Below are positions 35,739 to 44,031 of a stretch of DNA of 64,000 nt, piece after piece. Position 1 is the first letter of the stretch, and the number at the start of each line of letters is the position of its first letter. The notes under the pieces are model-generated. The model was not told where the DNA came from, searched no databases, and saw only the letters and a program-made list of their open reading frames with translations. The stretch spans positions 62,001-126,000 of the forward strand of contig JAEUVB010000021.1 in assembly GCA_016786845.1 (NCBI GenBank), given 5' to 3'. A program made the translations under genes and the position numbers. The DNA comes from Chitinophagaceae bacterium. Lineage in GTDB: Bacteria > Bacteroidota > Bacteroidia > Chitinophagales > Chitinophagaceae.

Positions 35739-36683
35739 ATGAGCAAGGATTTTTTGAGTTACCTTATATTTATTATTGCCCTAATCCTTTCATTCGTTCT
35801 GGATTTGTTTGTCTTCAACAAAAAGGATAAACCCATCAGTGTTAAAAGTGCCACCCGTCAGTATTTATTCTGGTTTTCTATCGCCATCGGATATTGTGTT
35901 TATTTATGGTTTGAATATGATCAGAATACGGCCATTAATTATCTCTCGGCCTATTTCATGGAAATGTCATTGTCCATTGATAATATTTTTGTCTTTGTTT
36001 TGATTTTCACGTCGTTGCAAGTGCATAAAGACAATGTTGGACGGGTATTGCTCATCGGGGTGGTGCTGGCTATCCTTTTCCGAATCATTTTTATAGCCGT
36101 CGGCATTGTGTTGGTTTCGCGCTTTCATTGGATCATGTATGTATTCGGTGTATTCCTTTTGATCACCGGTTTCAAACTCTTTTTTGAAAATCAGGAAAAA
36201 GGGCACGATGTGAAAGATGGCCGAATCTATAAGTTTATTCGTCGTTATCTCCGATATACCGATGTTGAGCCCAATGGAAAATACATACTTCAAAAAAACG
36301 GCAAGGCCTATTTTACAAAGCTGGCCCTCACCGTATTGATGATAGGAATTACTGATATCGTCTTTGCACTCGATTCAATTCCGGCCGTATTTGCTATCAC
36401 CACCAATAATCTCGTGGTTTTCTCTTCTAATATTTTTGCGGTATTGGGACTGAGAGCTTTATTCTTTATTCTGCAAAAAGCTGCCGACGAGTTCGATTAC
36501 CTTCAGCAAGGAATTGCCGTGGTTTTGATTTTTATCGGAGCCAAAATGTTTCTGGAAATTATTCATATTGAAATCCCGGTATGGGTATCTTTGGCCGTAA
36601 TCATCCTCTGTATTGGTGGCGGAATTTTATATTCCCACTATCATAACCGTCGTAAAAGTAAATTGACCCATCACCATGATTAA
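35739..36683 (+). CDS. TerC/Alx-family integral membrane protein
   Basis: Membrane protein of 314 aa with about nine hydrophobic helices. TerC family signatures are SAYFMEMSLSIDNIFVFVLIF and LTVLMIGITDIVFALDSIPAVFAIT, each carrying conserved acidic residues in the membrane, and FSSNIFAVLGLRALFF. Family members such as Alx and TerC are linked to manganese export, metal loading of secreted proteins or tellurite resistance. The C-terminus ends in a His-rich tail (THHHD). Its 3' end overlaps murF-alr by 8 bases, so the two are co-translated. Actual ion is inferred from the family only. Confidence 0.9.
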   Translation: MSKDFLSYLIFIIALILSFVLDLFVFNKKDKPISVKSATRQYLFWFSIAIGYCVYLWFEYDQNTAINYLSAYFMEMSLSIDNIFVFVLIFTSLQVHKDNVGRVLLIGVVLAILFRIIFIAVGIVLVSRFHWIMYVFGVFLLITGFKLFFENQEKGHDVKDGRIYKFIRRYLRYTDVEPNGKYILQKNGKAYFTKLALTVLMIGITDIVFALDSIPAVFAITTNNLVVFSSNIFAVLGLRALFFILQKAADEFDYLQQGIAVVLIFIGAKMFLEIIHIEIPVWVSLAVIILCIGGGILYSHYHNRRKSKLTHHHD

Positions 36684-39171
36684 TGCCTCTGCCCTTCAAT
36701 CTGTATTGAAAGCGACCTTATTGAGTGAAGGTGAAGATTTTATCATCGAAAAATTTTTACTGGATAGCCGAAAGGTCAACCGCCCGGGAACTTCCGTATT
36801 TATTGCACTGGTGACTGATCGTCGAAATGCCCATCAGTTTATACCCGAAGTATATGCTGCAGGTATTCGCTGTTTTTTGGTCAGTGAAAATATAGACACT
36901 ACGTTTTATCCAAAAGCCTGGTTTGTGAAGGTAGAAAACACCTTGATTGCCATGCAACAGCTCGCAGCATGGCATCGTTCTAAGTTTCAATTACCTGTAG
37001 TGGGCATCACCGGAAGCAATGGAAAAACCATCGTCAAAGAATGGCTCTATCAGTTGCTTGAATCTGATTATAAAATTGTTCGGAGTCCCAAAAGTTTTAA
37101 TTCACAAGTAGGAGTACCCATTTCTGTTTGGCTCCTGAACAAAGAACATGAATTGGCTTTGATCGAAGCCGGGGTGTCGCAGAGTGGTGAAATGGAACAT
37201 CTGGAAAAAATCATTCGGCCGACCATCGGTATATTTACCAGAATTGGTGAAGCACATGCGGAAGGGTTCTTGAACATACGTCACAAGATCAATGAAAAAT
37301 TGATCTTGTTTAAAGACACGGAATATTTGATCTATTGCAAAGACTACCACGAGCTGCATGAATGCATCATACAATTTGCCAATCAACTTAAAATCAATCT
37401 TAATAAAGATACCAAGTTATTGAGTTGGAGCCGAAAGTCGGAAGCAACACTGGAAATCATTTCGGTTGAAAAAACTTCCCATCAATCAAGCATCCGCGCA
37501 CGATATGAAGATGCTGAAATCCAAATTACCATCCCGTTTACGGATGATGCCTCGATAGAAAATGCGATTCACTGCTGGATGCTCATGTTGCATTTGCAAG
37601 TGCCCAAACAAATCATCGGTGAGCGTATGCTCCGTCTCAATCATATCGCCATGCGACTTGAATTGATGAAGGGCATCAATAATTGTACGTTGATCAACGA
37701 CAGTTACAATTCGGATGTATCCTCTTTTTCCATCGCGCTCGATTTCCTGATGCAGCAAACGCAACATGAAGCCAAGACGGTTATTCTTTCAGACATTTTG
37801 CAAAGTGGTCGTGATAATGAATTGTATGATGAAGTGGCCCTGTTACTTAAACAAAAAAAGATCAATCGATTTATTGGTATTGGCGAATCCATCTCCAGAA
37901 ACAAATCGGTGTTTCGTACCATGCGTTCTTTGGAATCGCATTTTTTTAAAACCACTGAAGAATTCCTCGACCAACTCGATACCACCGTTTTTGTGAATGA
38001 ATGCATCCTCATCAAGGGCGCCCGAAAGTTTGGATTTGAAAGAGTGGCCAAACGATTGGAAGAACGCGTCCATCAGACCGTGATGGAAATTAACCTCAAT
38101 GCCCTGGTCGAAAATCTAAAAACCTATCAGGCCCTCCTTCAAAAAAATACGAAAGTGATGGCCATGGTCAAAGCATTCTCCTACGGCAGCGGTAGTGTGG
38201 AGGTTGCGAATAAATTACAATTTGAAGGAATCGATTATCTGGCTGTAGCCTATGCCGACGAAGGAATTGCACTACGAAAAAATGGTATCGAACGCCCTAT
38301 CATGGTGATGAATGCCGACGAGCATTCATTCGACTTATTGATCGACTGGAATCTCGAACCGGAAATTTACAACAAGCGCTCCCTCCTGAAAATGACGGAA
38401 GCAGCGATTGAAGCCGAAACACAGGATTATCCCATCCATATTAAATTCGATACCGGCATGCATCGTTTAGGTTTTGAAGAATCAGAACTGGATGATCTCA
38501 TTTCCTTTTTACATATGCATAAGGAAATTAAAGTAGCCTCTGTTTTTTCCCATCTGTCGGGCAGCGAAGAAAAAGAACTCGATGATTTTACCCGACATCA
38601 ATCCACATTGTTTATCCGCATGAGCGACAAATTGCAAAAGGCTTTAGGATATTCTTTCCTGCGACATTTGTGTAATTCGTCCGGCATAGTCAGACATAAA
38701 GAATTGCATTTCGATATGGTTCGTTTGGGTATAGGATTATATGGTGTGGATAGCAGCGCCACCATACAACAAGACTTACGGACGGTCAGCCGATTAAAAT
38801 CCATCATCTCTCAAATCAAAATGGTACCGGCAAGCGAAACTGTTGGTTATAACCGCAAAGGGGTTTTGCATCGTGACACCCGAATCGGTACGGTCTGCAT
38901 CGGATATGCCGATGGCATTAGCCGTCGTCTCGGCAATGGACAAGGAAAAATGTATGTAAAGGGCCATTTGGTTCCCATTGTTGGCAATGTATGTATGGAT
39001 ATGTGTATGCTCGATATCACCGATGCACCGGGTATAGAAGAAGGCGATGAAGTGGTCGTCTTCGGACCGGAATTATCCGTCATTCAAGTTGCACAGTGGG
39101 CCCAAACGATCCCCTATGAAATCCTCACCGACATTTCTCAGCGAGTCAAAAGAGTTTTCTACGAAGAATAA
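36676..39171 (+). CDS. murF-alr: Bifunctional MurF (UDP-MurNAc-tripeptide D-Ala-D-Ala ligase) / alanine racemase
   Basis: Fusion of 831 aa linking two steps of D-alanine use in peptidoglycan synthesis: an N-terminal Mur ligase (about 1-455) and a C-terminal PLP alanine racemase (about 460-831). The ligase has the P-loop GITGSNGKT at 110-118 and LINDSYNSDVSSF in the substrate domain. The racemase has the PLP lysine K499 in AMVKAFSYGSG and the second catalytic Tyr in the TVGYNR region near residue 725; GNVCMDMCMLDIT is also family-typical. This fusion is established in Bacteroidota. Unusually, the P-loop is followed by IVKEW where many MurF proteins have TTK. Overlaps the TerC gene by 8 bases. 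Confidence 0.95.
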   Translation: MINASALQSVLKATLLSEGEDFIIEKFLLDSRKVNRPGTSVFIALVTDRRNAHQFIPEVYAAGIRCFLVSENIDTTFYPKAWFVKVENTLIAMQQLAAWHRSKFQLPVVGITGSNGKTIVKEWLYQLLESDYKIVRSPKSFNSQVGVPISVWLLNKEHELALIEAGVSQSGEMEHLEKIIRPTIGIFTRIGEAHAEGFLNIRHKINEKLILFKDTEYLIYCKDYHELHECIIQFANQLKINLNKDTKLLSWSRKSEATLEIISVEKTSHQSSIRARYEDAEIQITIPFTDDASIENAIHCWMLMLHLQVPKQIIGERMLRLNHIAMRLELMKGINNCTLINDSYNSDVSSFSIALDFLMQQTQHEAKTVILSDILQSGRDNELYDEVALLLKQKKINRFIGIGESISRNKSVFRTMRSLESHFFKTTEEFLDQLDTTVFVNECILIKGARKFGFERVAKRLEERVHQTVMEINLNALVENLKTYQALLQKNTKVMAMVKAFSYGSGSVEVANKLQFEGIDYLAVAYADEGIALRKNGIERPIMVMNADEHSFDLLIDWNLEPEIYNKRSLLKMTEAAIEAETQDYPIHIKFDTGMHRLGFEESELDDLISFLHMHKEIKVASVFSHLSGSEEKELDDFTRHQSTLFIRMSDKLQKALGYSFLRHLCNSSGIVRHKELHFDMVRLGIGLYGVDSSATIQQDLRTVSRLKSIISQIKMVPASETVGYNRKGVLHRDTRIGTVCIGYADGISRRLGNGQGKMYVKGHLVPIVGNVCMDMCMLDITDAPGIEEGDEVVVFGPELSVIQVAQWAQTIPYEILTDISQRVKRVFYEE

Positions 39172-39476
39172 TCATATTGTCTTTCCACCTTACAAATACG
39201 AACGGTATAACATTCATACCATTTTTCTTTACCTAACTTTTGAGCTAACAAATGATCGGTCTGTTGTTTCCAGCGTAGAATGTCGGACTCCGTTTTCCAG
39301 TAGGAAACACTAATGCCAATATCACTGCGGGCACTATCCATACCCAGATAACCTTCTTCTTGCTTGGAAAGTTCTTCGATATGCCCGGCCATTTCATGAT
39401 AACCGGGATGATTCGGTTTTAAGACCGATGTAAATATGACCGCGTAATAGGGCAGTTCGCTTAAAGGGATGAGCAT
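39159..39476 (-). CDS. Antibiotic biosynthesis monooxygenase (ABM) fold protein
   Basis: Small dimeric alpha-beta-barrel protein of 105 aa. The pattern YAVIFTSVLKPNHPGYHEMAGHIEELSKQEEGYLGMDSARSD...VSYWKTESDILRWKQQTDHLLAQK follows the ABM family: VIF..., L..q.EGylG...., W......W. Such proteins range from quinol monooxygenases to haem-degrading enzymes; no catalytic role can be assigned here. Its end overlaps the convergent murF-alr end by 13 bases. It lies 3 bp downstream... in the opposite order to the T9SS gene, which ends at 39480, so the two may share a transcript. Confidence 0.8.
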   Translation of the reverse strand: MLIPLSELPYYAVIFTSVLKPNHPGYHEMAGHIEELSKQEEGYLGMDSARSDIGISVSYWKTESDILRWKQQTDHLLAQKLGKEKWYECYTVRICKVERQYDYSS

Positions 39477-39479
39477 ACT

Positions 39480-40898
39480 TTAATGATGAATGGTAAACAT
39501 TTTGGTTTGTGATTTTCCATTGCGATCATTGGTGATCTGTAAAAGATAGATGCCTGCATTCAGGCGTTCGCAAGGAATTGAAACTTGGTTAGAAATTCCG
39601 GCAGAAGAGAAATCCTGAATCAGGACTCTCGTCTTACCACTCATATCGATCACACGAATTGAAACAGGCATCGCCTCTTCGGTCACGAAGTTCACATACA
39701 CCTGTTGATTCGCCGGATTTGGATAGAGTTGAAGTGCAGAGAGATTCAAAAGAGTTTCCTGCAATCCCACCGTATAAGTATTGTAATAATAAAAATCGCG
39801 GCGCAAAGGCGCATAAGCCGATCCATTGTAATCTTCTATCAATCGATAGGTGTTATTACCATTGGCATCAAAACTCCAATTCAGTCTTTGATCCAAATTC
39901 CAATTGCTGCCCGATCCGAGATATTGCAATTCTTCTGTCACATTCGGCCCGGTATAAGTATAAGTACTGCGTGTATGATTTTGCCATCCGCCATTATTCA
40001 ATTCATCATAAAATTCTATGAGACTATCGGAAGCATTATAAATATGTTTTGAACGCTCTGTTGGATTCCAAGCCCCATTAAAGGTTTCATAAATCATCAC
40101 ATCCACTTTGTTGCTGCCGGTATAACTATACAAGATGTGTTGATCATTCTCCCATTGTGCGGAAATGGAATCCCAAACCTGAGTGACATATTCATTGAGT
40201 AAAAACGGAGATGTGCCGTAGTTAAACATTTCACGTGTTTTATTTACCCATACGCCGCCGGTATCGGGTAGCATGCGGGTACGAATAGAAACAGAATCCT
40301 GATTGTAACTCATGAATATCCGTTCATACTTCTTCCAAACCGCATTGTTATTATCCCAGGTAAATCTCTCCTGTGACGACACCAGATTTGAACCGCCGGG
40401 TATCTGTTGGGTTTTCTTCGATAAATAGTTCCAGGCTCCGCCACTGTAGATGTAAGCAATCTCTTCGCCAAATTGCCCGAAAGAATTATATCCGGTATAG
40501 GTAATCTTACCCGAAGGCGACCATGCACTGCCATTCCAAACATCATACAGGATCAATGTAATATGATTGTTGGCATCATAGGTATACGTATAACGCGTAT
40601 TGTTCACCCATGTATTCCCAATCCTATTTTCCCGTATTTGCTCGAGCACTTTTTCTGTGAAACTCAACTGATACGTATAACGATACTGATAGGTCCAATT
40701 CGAATTCGTGTCGGTTTTCAAATAGGTGTTTGAATTGAGTGTGGCCTGATTGTTATAGGTAAACACCGATGAGTCTATACCCTTCCAATTGTTGTTGACA
40801 AAGTCATCGCGCCGTTGTGCAATCTTGCGGTGCACGGTAATTTGTGCTGAGACATTTAAAGTCAGCAGACAGACAACGAAAACAAAAAATGGTTTCAT
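39480..40898 (-). CDS. T9SS type A sorted protein with tandem Trp/Tyr-rich repeats
   Basis: Secreted protein of 472 aa. The ATG at 40898 opens a clear signal peptide (MKPFFVFVVCLLTLNVSAQ); a 41-residue upstream extension is rejected. The body is a series of about 40-residue units with the pattern W.N.TR..YTYD..N......YD.WNG.AW, reminiscent of YD/RHS-like beta strands; examples are NTRYTYTYDANNHITL, KITYTGYNSFGQ and HTRSTYTYTGPNVTEE. A type A sorting domain (LQLYPNPANQQVYVNF) ends the protein. Function unknown. The gene follows the flavin reductase by 52 bp on the same strand. Confidence 0.82.
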   Translation of the reverse strand: MKPFFVFVVCLLTLNVSAQITVHRKIAQRRDDFVNNNWKGIDSSVFTYNNQATLNSNTYLKTDTNSNWTYQYRYTYQLSFTEKVLEQIRENRIGNTWVNNTRYTYTYDANNHITLILYDVWNGSAWSPSGKITYTGYNSFGQFGEEIAYIYSGGAWNYLSKKTQQIPGGSNLVSSQERFTWDNNNAVWKKYERIFMSYNQDSVSIRTRMLPDTGGVWVNKTREMFNYGTSPFLLNEYVTQVWDSISAQWENDQHILYSYTGSNKVDVMIYETFNGAWNPTERSKHIYNASDSLIEFYDELNNGGWQNHTRSTYTYTGPNVTEELQYLGSGSNWNLDQRLNWSFDANGNNTYRLIEDYNGSAYAPLRRDFYYYNTYTVGLQETLLNLSALQLYPNPANQQVYVNFVTEEAMPVSIRVIDMSGKTRVLIQDFSSAGISNQVSIPCERLNAGIYLLQITNDRNGKSQTKMFTIHH

Positions 40899-40950
40899 GG
40901 AAAATGTAAAATTGAAAAAAGGAATCATCGTATAAGTGTCATTTGATATT

Positions 40951-41667
40951 CTATCCATACAATTCGAAATGCACCTGCTTTTTATCATAGCCCATTGCTT
41001 CGAGATGATGTCTGGCATCATCGATCATATTCTTCCATCCGCAAAGTAAAAAATGAGCATCTGTATTGCCGGCGCAAAGTTCTTTATATACGTCATGTAC
41101 ATATCCGCTTTTACCTTCCCATTGCTCGCGCGAGAGTACCGGTATATAATGCAGATGAGGTACTTTCTCCGTCAGTGATTTTAGTTCATGATGATAGAGT
41201 AAATCTTTTTGGGTGCGGGTGCCGAAAATGAGATAGATATTTTTACAGGGTATCTGATAGTTATAGATATGATGGATCATGCTTCGAAAAGGCGCAATGC
41301 CTGTGCCGGTGCAGATCATAAAATAATCATGTTCCAGATCTTGTGGCAATGTAAACACCCCGGCCGGACCACGAAAGACCATTTCATCGCCTACTACTAC
41401 ATTCCGAAACAAGTGTCCGCTGCCGGCACCATCTTCTACCAATACAACAACGAGCTCGAACATATTCGTTGTATCCGGCGCCGAAGCAATAGAATAACTC
41501 CGCCAACGTTTATTTTTCTTTTCATGTATGGGAAGATCCAAGGTCACAAACTGACCGGGCTTAAATACGAAAGGTTCGCTCGAAGGTGTCTCAATAAAAA
41601 AACGTCGGGTATTATGGGTCTCGTCAATAATGCTGACGACTTTGCCGGTTTGCCATTCGAGACTCAT
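40951..41667 (-). CDS. Ferredoxin-NADP reductase-like FAD oxidoreductase
   Basis: FNR-superfamily reductase of 238 aa, passing electrons between NAD(P)H and a one-electron carrier. FAD site RWRSYSIASAPD and following GAGSGHLF; NAD(P) site MICTGTGIAPFRSMI, and FLLCGWKNMIDDARHHLEAMG near the C-terminus. It lacks an attached 2Fe-2S domain, so its partner is separate. Nearest relatives by eye are Fpr-type ferredoxin or flavodoxin reductases. The ATG at 41667 is preceded by TATCTTTA, close to a -7 box. Likely cytoplasmic. Confidence 0.9.
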   Translation of the reverse strand: MSLEWQTGKVVSIIDETHNTRRFFIETPSSEPFVFKPGQFVTLDLPIHEKKNKRWRSYSIASAPDTTNMFELVVVLVEDGAGSGHLFRNVVVGDEMVFRGPAGVFTLPQDLEHDYFMICTGTGIAPFRSMIHHIYNYQIPCKNIYLIFGTRTQKDLLYHHELKSLTEKVPHLHYIPVLSREQWEGKSGYVHDVYKELCAGNTDAHFLLCGWKNMIDDARHHLEAMGYDKKQVHFELYG

Positions 41668-41756
41668 ACCTGTGGATTTAGTTTACAGGCATAAAGATAA
41701 GGGAAAGCCGTTTACGAAATGCTACAATGTGTTTTATATTGATGCGGTGATATCGC

Positions 41757-41832
41757 GCGGCAACGATTGCAATGGAAAGCCCGCATCCGCCGCGGCGGAG
41801 AGGACTTGGAATGGAAAGCGTGTCTGCCGCCC
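41757..41832 (+). repeat. Structured dispersed intergenic element, copy 3
   Basis: 76-bp element, GCGGCAACGATTG to TGTCTGCCGCCC, almost identical to 22866-22941. Here it lies between divergent genes (flavin reductase and mntA), so it cannot simply be a shared transcription terminator. Confidence 0.85.
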
Positions 41833-41948
41833 TAAAAAAATAATACTATTTACTCCATCAAATCCTCTATTAAAAAACGGTGAAATCATTCTTGATCTGA
41901 CCAGAAATGGCTGCAGACTTGTTCCATAAAGCATTTATTCAAATTCAC

Positions 41949-41956
41949 TATCTTTG
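41949..41956 (+). promoter_or_regulatory. Promoter -7 box of mntA-hepT
   Basis: TATCTTTG, an exact TAnnTTTG match ending 4 bp before the mntA ATG, implying a leaderless or nearly leaderless transcript. Confidence 0.5.
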
Positions 41957-41960
41957 TTGA

Positions 41961-42254
41961 ATGCATCTTGACAACACCAGCATAGAAACCATAAAAAACT
42001 ACTTCAAGACAAGACCCGTCTTGACAGCTTACCTGTTTGGTTCTTACGCACGCGGAGAAGCAGACAAGCAAAGTGACATTGACATTTTAGTCGATCTGGA
42101 CTACAGCCAAAGAATTGGATTAGGATTTGTTCAAATGCAAATTGACCTTGAGAAAATGCTTAATGCCAAGGTTGATTTGGTTTCTTCCGGTGGTTTATCC
42201 AAACATATCCGACCTATCATTGAAAGCGAGAAACTTCTGATTTATGCGCGGTAA
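41961..42254 (+). CDS. mntA: MntA-type nucleotidyltransferase antitoxin
   Basis: Minimal nucleotidyltransferase of 97 aa. The catalytic signature is LFGSYARGEADKQSDIDILV (GS...D-x-D), with a third Asp in KVDLV. In characterised MntA-HepT modules this enzyme AMPylates the HEPN toxin on a tyrosine and so silences it. It precedes hepT with an 11-base overlap, the standard gene pair. The pair sits next to a dispersed repeat, as often for toxin-antitoxin genes. Confidence 0.9.
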   Translation: MHLDNTSIETIKNYFKTRPVLTAYLFGSYARGEADKQSDIDILVDLDYSQRIGLGFVQMQIDLEKMLNAKVDLVSSGGLSKHIRPIIESEKLLIYAR

Positions 42255-42591
42255 TTTAGGAGACAAAATAAGGCTTAATCACATCCTAGAGGCCATTTTG
42301 GAAATTGAAAGTTATTTGAACGAAGTCGATTTCGAAACTTTCATGGGAAACTCTATGATGAGATTCGCTTGCATAAAGCAAATGGAAATTGTTGGAGAAG
42401 CCAGCAATCATATTTCGGAAGATGTAAAAAATAAATTTTCGGAAATTGAATGGACTCAGATAGTTGGAATGCGAAATGTTTTTGTCCATGAATACTATGG
42501 TGTTGACACCAAATTGTTATGGGAAATTATAAAAAATGATCTACCCGAATTTAAAAGAAAGGTCATTGCCATCATTGAAACTATCATTTAG
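42244..42591 (+). CDS. hepT: HepT-like HEPN RNase toxin (DUF86)
   Basis: HEPN-family ribonuclease toxin of 115 aa. The catalytic motif R-x4-H-x-Y is present as RNVFVHEYYG, the tyrosine next to it being the residue modified by MntA in studied systems. Upstream helical landmarks MRFACIKQMEIVGEASNHIS are DUF86-like. Overlaps mntA by 11 bases. Known HEPN-MNT modules act as toxin-antitoxin systems, some in phage defence. Confidence 0.9.
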   Translation: MRGNLGDKIRLNHILEAILEIESYLNEVDFETFMGNSMMRFACIKQMEIVGEASNHISEDVKNKFSEIEWTQIVGMRNVFVHEYYGVDTKLLWEIIKNDLPEFKRKVIAIIETII

Positions 42592-42618
42592 AGCAACACC
42601 CATTAAACATCCAATCCT

Positions 42619-43203
42619 CTATTGATAATACGGCGATATCATCCAATACACCACCACCCCTGTAACCGCCACATAGAGCCAGATCGGAAATGTATATCGA
42701 ACTAACTTTTTATGCAGACCAAATTGTGCCGTGAGTCCGCGATAAGCACTATAGAGTACGAATGGCATCACAATTCCCGCTAACGTAATATGGGTACTGA
42801 TAATAAAATAATAAACATAACGCAAACCACCGGCCGCCGCCTTCTCCGTAGCATCCAGCAATCCATTATGATCGGTATCGCCAAATTTGGTTTCACCGGT
42901 AAAGAGATGATGCAGGATGTAAAACACCAGAAACAAGACCGACAAGACCATGGTAAACATCATCACGTTTTTGTGCTGCTGATATTTTTTTTGTTTCACC
43001 ATCATTAATCCAACCACCAGCAAAATGGCTACCATAGAATTGATGCAGGCACTCAGCAGGGCAAAAATATGTGGATCAAATCCCAACTCCACATCGAGGG
43101 TGATACGATCCAGTACCGTGACGGCAAGAAATACAATGGCCGAAAAAATCCAAATCAGGATATGCGCTTTTTTGTCGTTTTGAGTAATTGCGGGTGATAG
43201 CAT
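42619..43203 (-). CDS. DUF420 membrane protein, probable cytochrome oxidase assembly factor
   Basis: Integral membrane protein of 194 aa with five hydrophobic helices. DUF420 landmarks are HIFALLSACINSMVAILLVVGLMMVKQKKYQQHKNVMMF, FYILHHLFTGETKFG, YFIISTHITLAGIVMPFVLY and the C-terminal TFPIWLYVAVTGVVVYWM. Members include CtaM-like factors needed for haem-copper oxidase activity. It follows the SCO1 gene by 9 bp, which supports a role in oxidase assembly. Conserved histidines may bind haem or metal. Confidence 0.88.
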   Translation of the reverse strand: MLSPAITQNDKKAHILIWIFSAIVFLAVTVLDRITLDVELGFDPHIFALLSACINSMVAILLVVGLMMVKQKKYQQHKNVMMFTMVLSVLFLVFYILHHLFTGETKFGDTDHNGLLDATEKAAAGGLRYVYYFIISTHITLAGIVMPFVLYSAYRGLTAQFGLHKKLVRYTFPIWLYVAVTGVVVYWMISPYYQ

Positions 43204-43212
43204 AGGTCTTGT

Positions 43213-43929
43213 TTAATCTCGTTTTCTTTTTTCGTGAAGTTTATTTTTTTCTACCAACAAATAGGTAATATCCTCCGCACACAATCTCACTTTATCTGAA
43301 TCCAATCCATTGTAATAACCTCGGATATTGCGATACTTATCGATCAGGGTCAGTTGTTCCGGATGAATAAAATCATCTGCACTCCCGTCGCCTTCCTGTA
43401 ATTTGAGTTGCAACTCATTCCGCGCAAAATCATAGATGGCTTTTTTATCGCCGGTCAGAAAATACCATTTGTCGTGGTTGGCATGCATACGATCGGCATA
43501 TTCTCTCAGTTGCGAAACAGAATCATGTTCCGGATCCACCGATATGCTCAGGAATCGGATGGCGGTATCATTTTTCAGAAAGGCCTTGTTGAGCAACTTC
43601 ATATTATTGTTGATGACCGGGCAAATGGTATGGCATGAAGTAAAAAAGAATCCCAATACCAATATCTTCCCCTTCAGGGTTTCATTCAGGCTAAGGGTAT
43701 CGCCCAGTTGATTCACCAGGGTCAGGTTGGATAGGGTGTGGTAACTGGTATCGTAAACCATTTTCCCTTCCACTGCATGACTGTCTATTTTCTCAATACC
43801 ATATACCGGGGGGAGCTTGATATGCCCGTCGTGACCTTCATATCTAAGGTATAAATAGGCCGCCAGGGGCACAAACAGGCTGAACAATCCGCCCAATAGG
43901 ATGCTTTTGATACGCCTGTTTTTTTGCAT
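43213..43929 (-). CDS. SCO1/SenC-family copper chaperone
   Basis: Membrane-anchored thioredoxin-fold copper protein of 238 aa that helps build the CuA centre of cytochrome c oxidase. One N-terminal membrane helix (about 8-28), then the copper-binding C99 and C103 in FFTSCHTICPVINNN and the partner His in DDFIHPEQLTLID. FLSISVDPEHD is typical of the family. First gene of a two-gene operon with DUF420, preceded by TACATTTG. Together with actABC at the window start it points to an aerobic respiratory chain, though the oxidase genes are outside. Confidence 0.93.
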   Translation of the reverse strand: MQKNRRIKSILLGGLFSLFVPLAAYLYLRYEGHDGHIKLPPVYGIEKIDSHAVEGKMVYDTSYHTLSNLTLVNQLGDTLSLNETLKGKILVLGFFFTSCHTICPVINNNMKLLNKAFLKNDTAIRFLSISVDPEHDSVSQLREYADRMHANHDKWYFLTGDKKAIYDFARNELQLKLQEGDGSADDFIHPEQLTLIDKYRNIRGYYNGLDSDKVRLCAEDITYLLVEKNKLHEKRKRD

Positions 43930-43933
43930 GACG

Positions 43934-43941
43934 CAAATGTA
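43934..43941 (-). promoter_or_regulatory. Promoter -7 box of the SCO1-DUF420 operon
   Basis: Minus-strand TACATTTG ending 4 bp before the SCO1 ATG; nearly leaderless. Confidence 0.5.
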
Positions 43942-44016
43942 GGCACAAAACCGGATTGCTGCCGACTATCCCCTATCAATTTACGCAATGCCAAATAATT
44001 ATTACCCGAATAGCCC

Positions 44017-44024
44017 TACCTTTG
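44017..44024 (+). promoter_or_regulatory. Promoter -7 box of the ABC exporter gene
   Basis: TACCTTTG, exact consensus, 7 bp before the ATG at 44032. Confidence 0.5.
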
Positions 44025-44031
44025 CCGCTTC

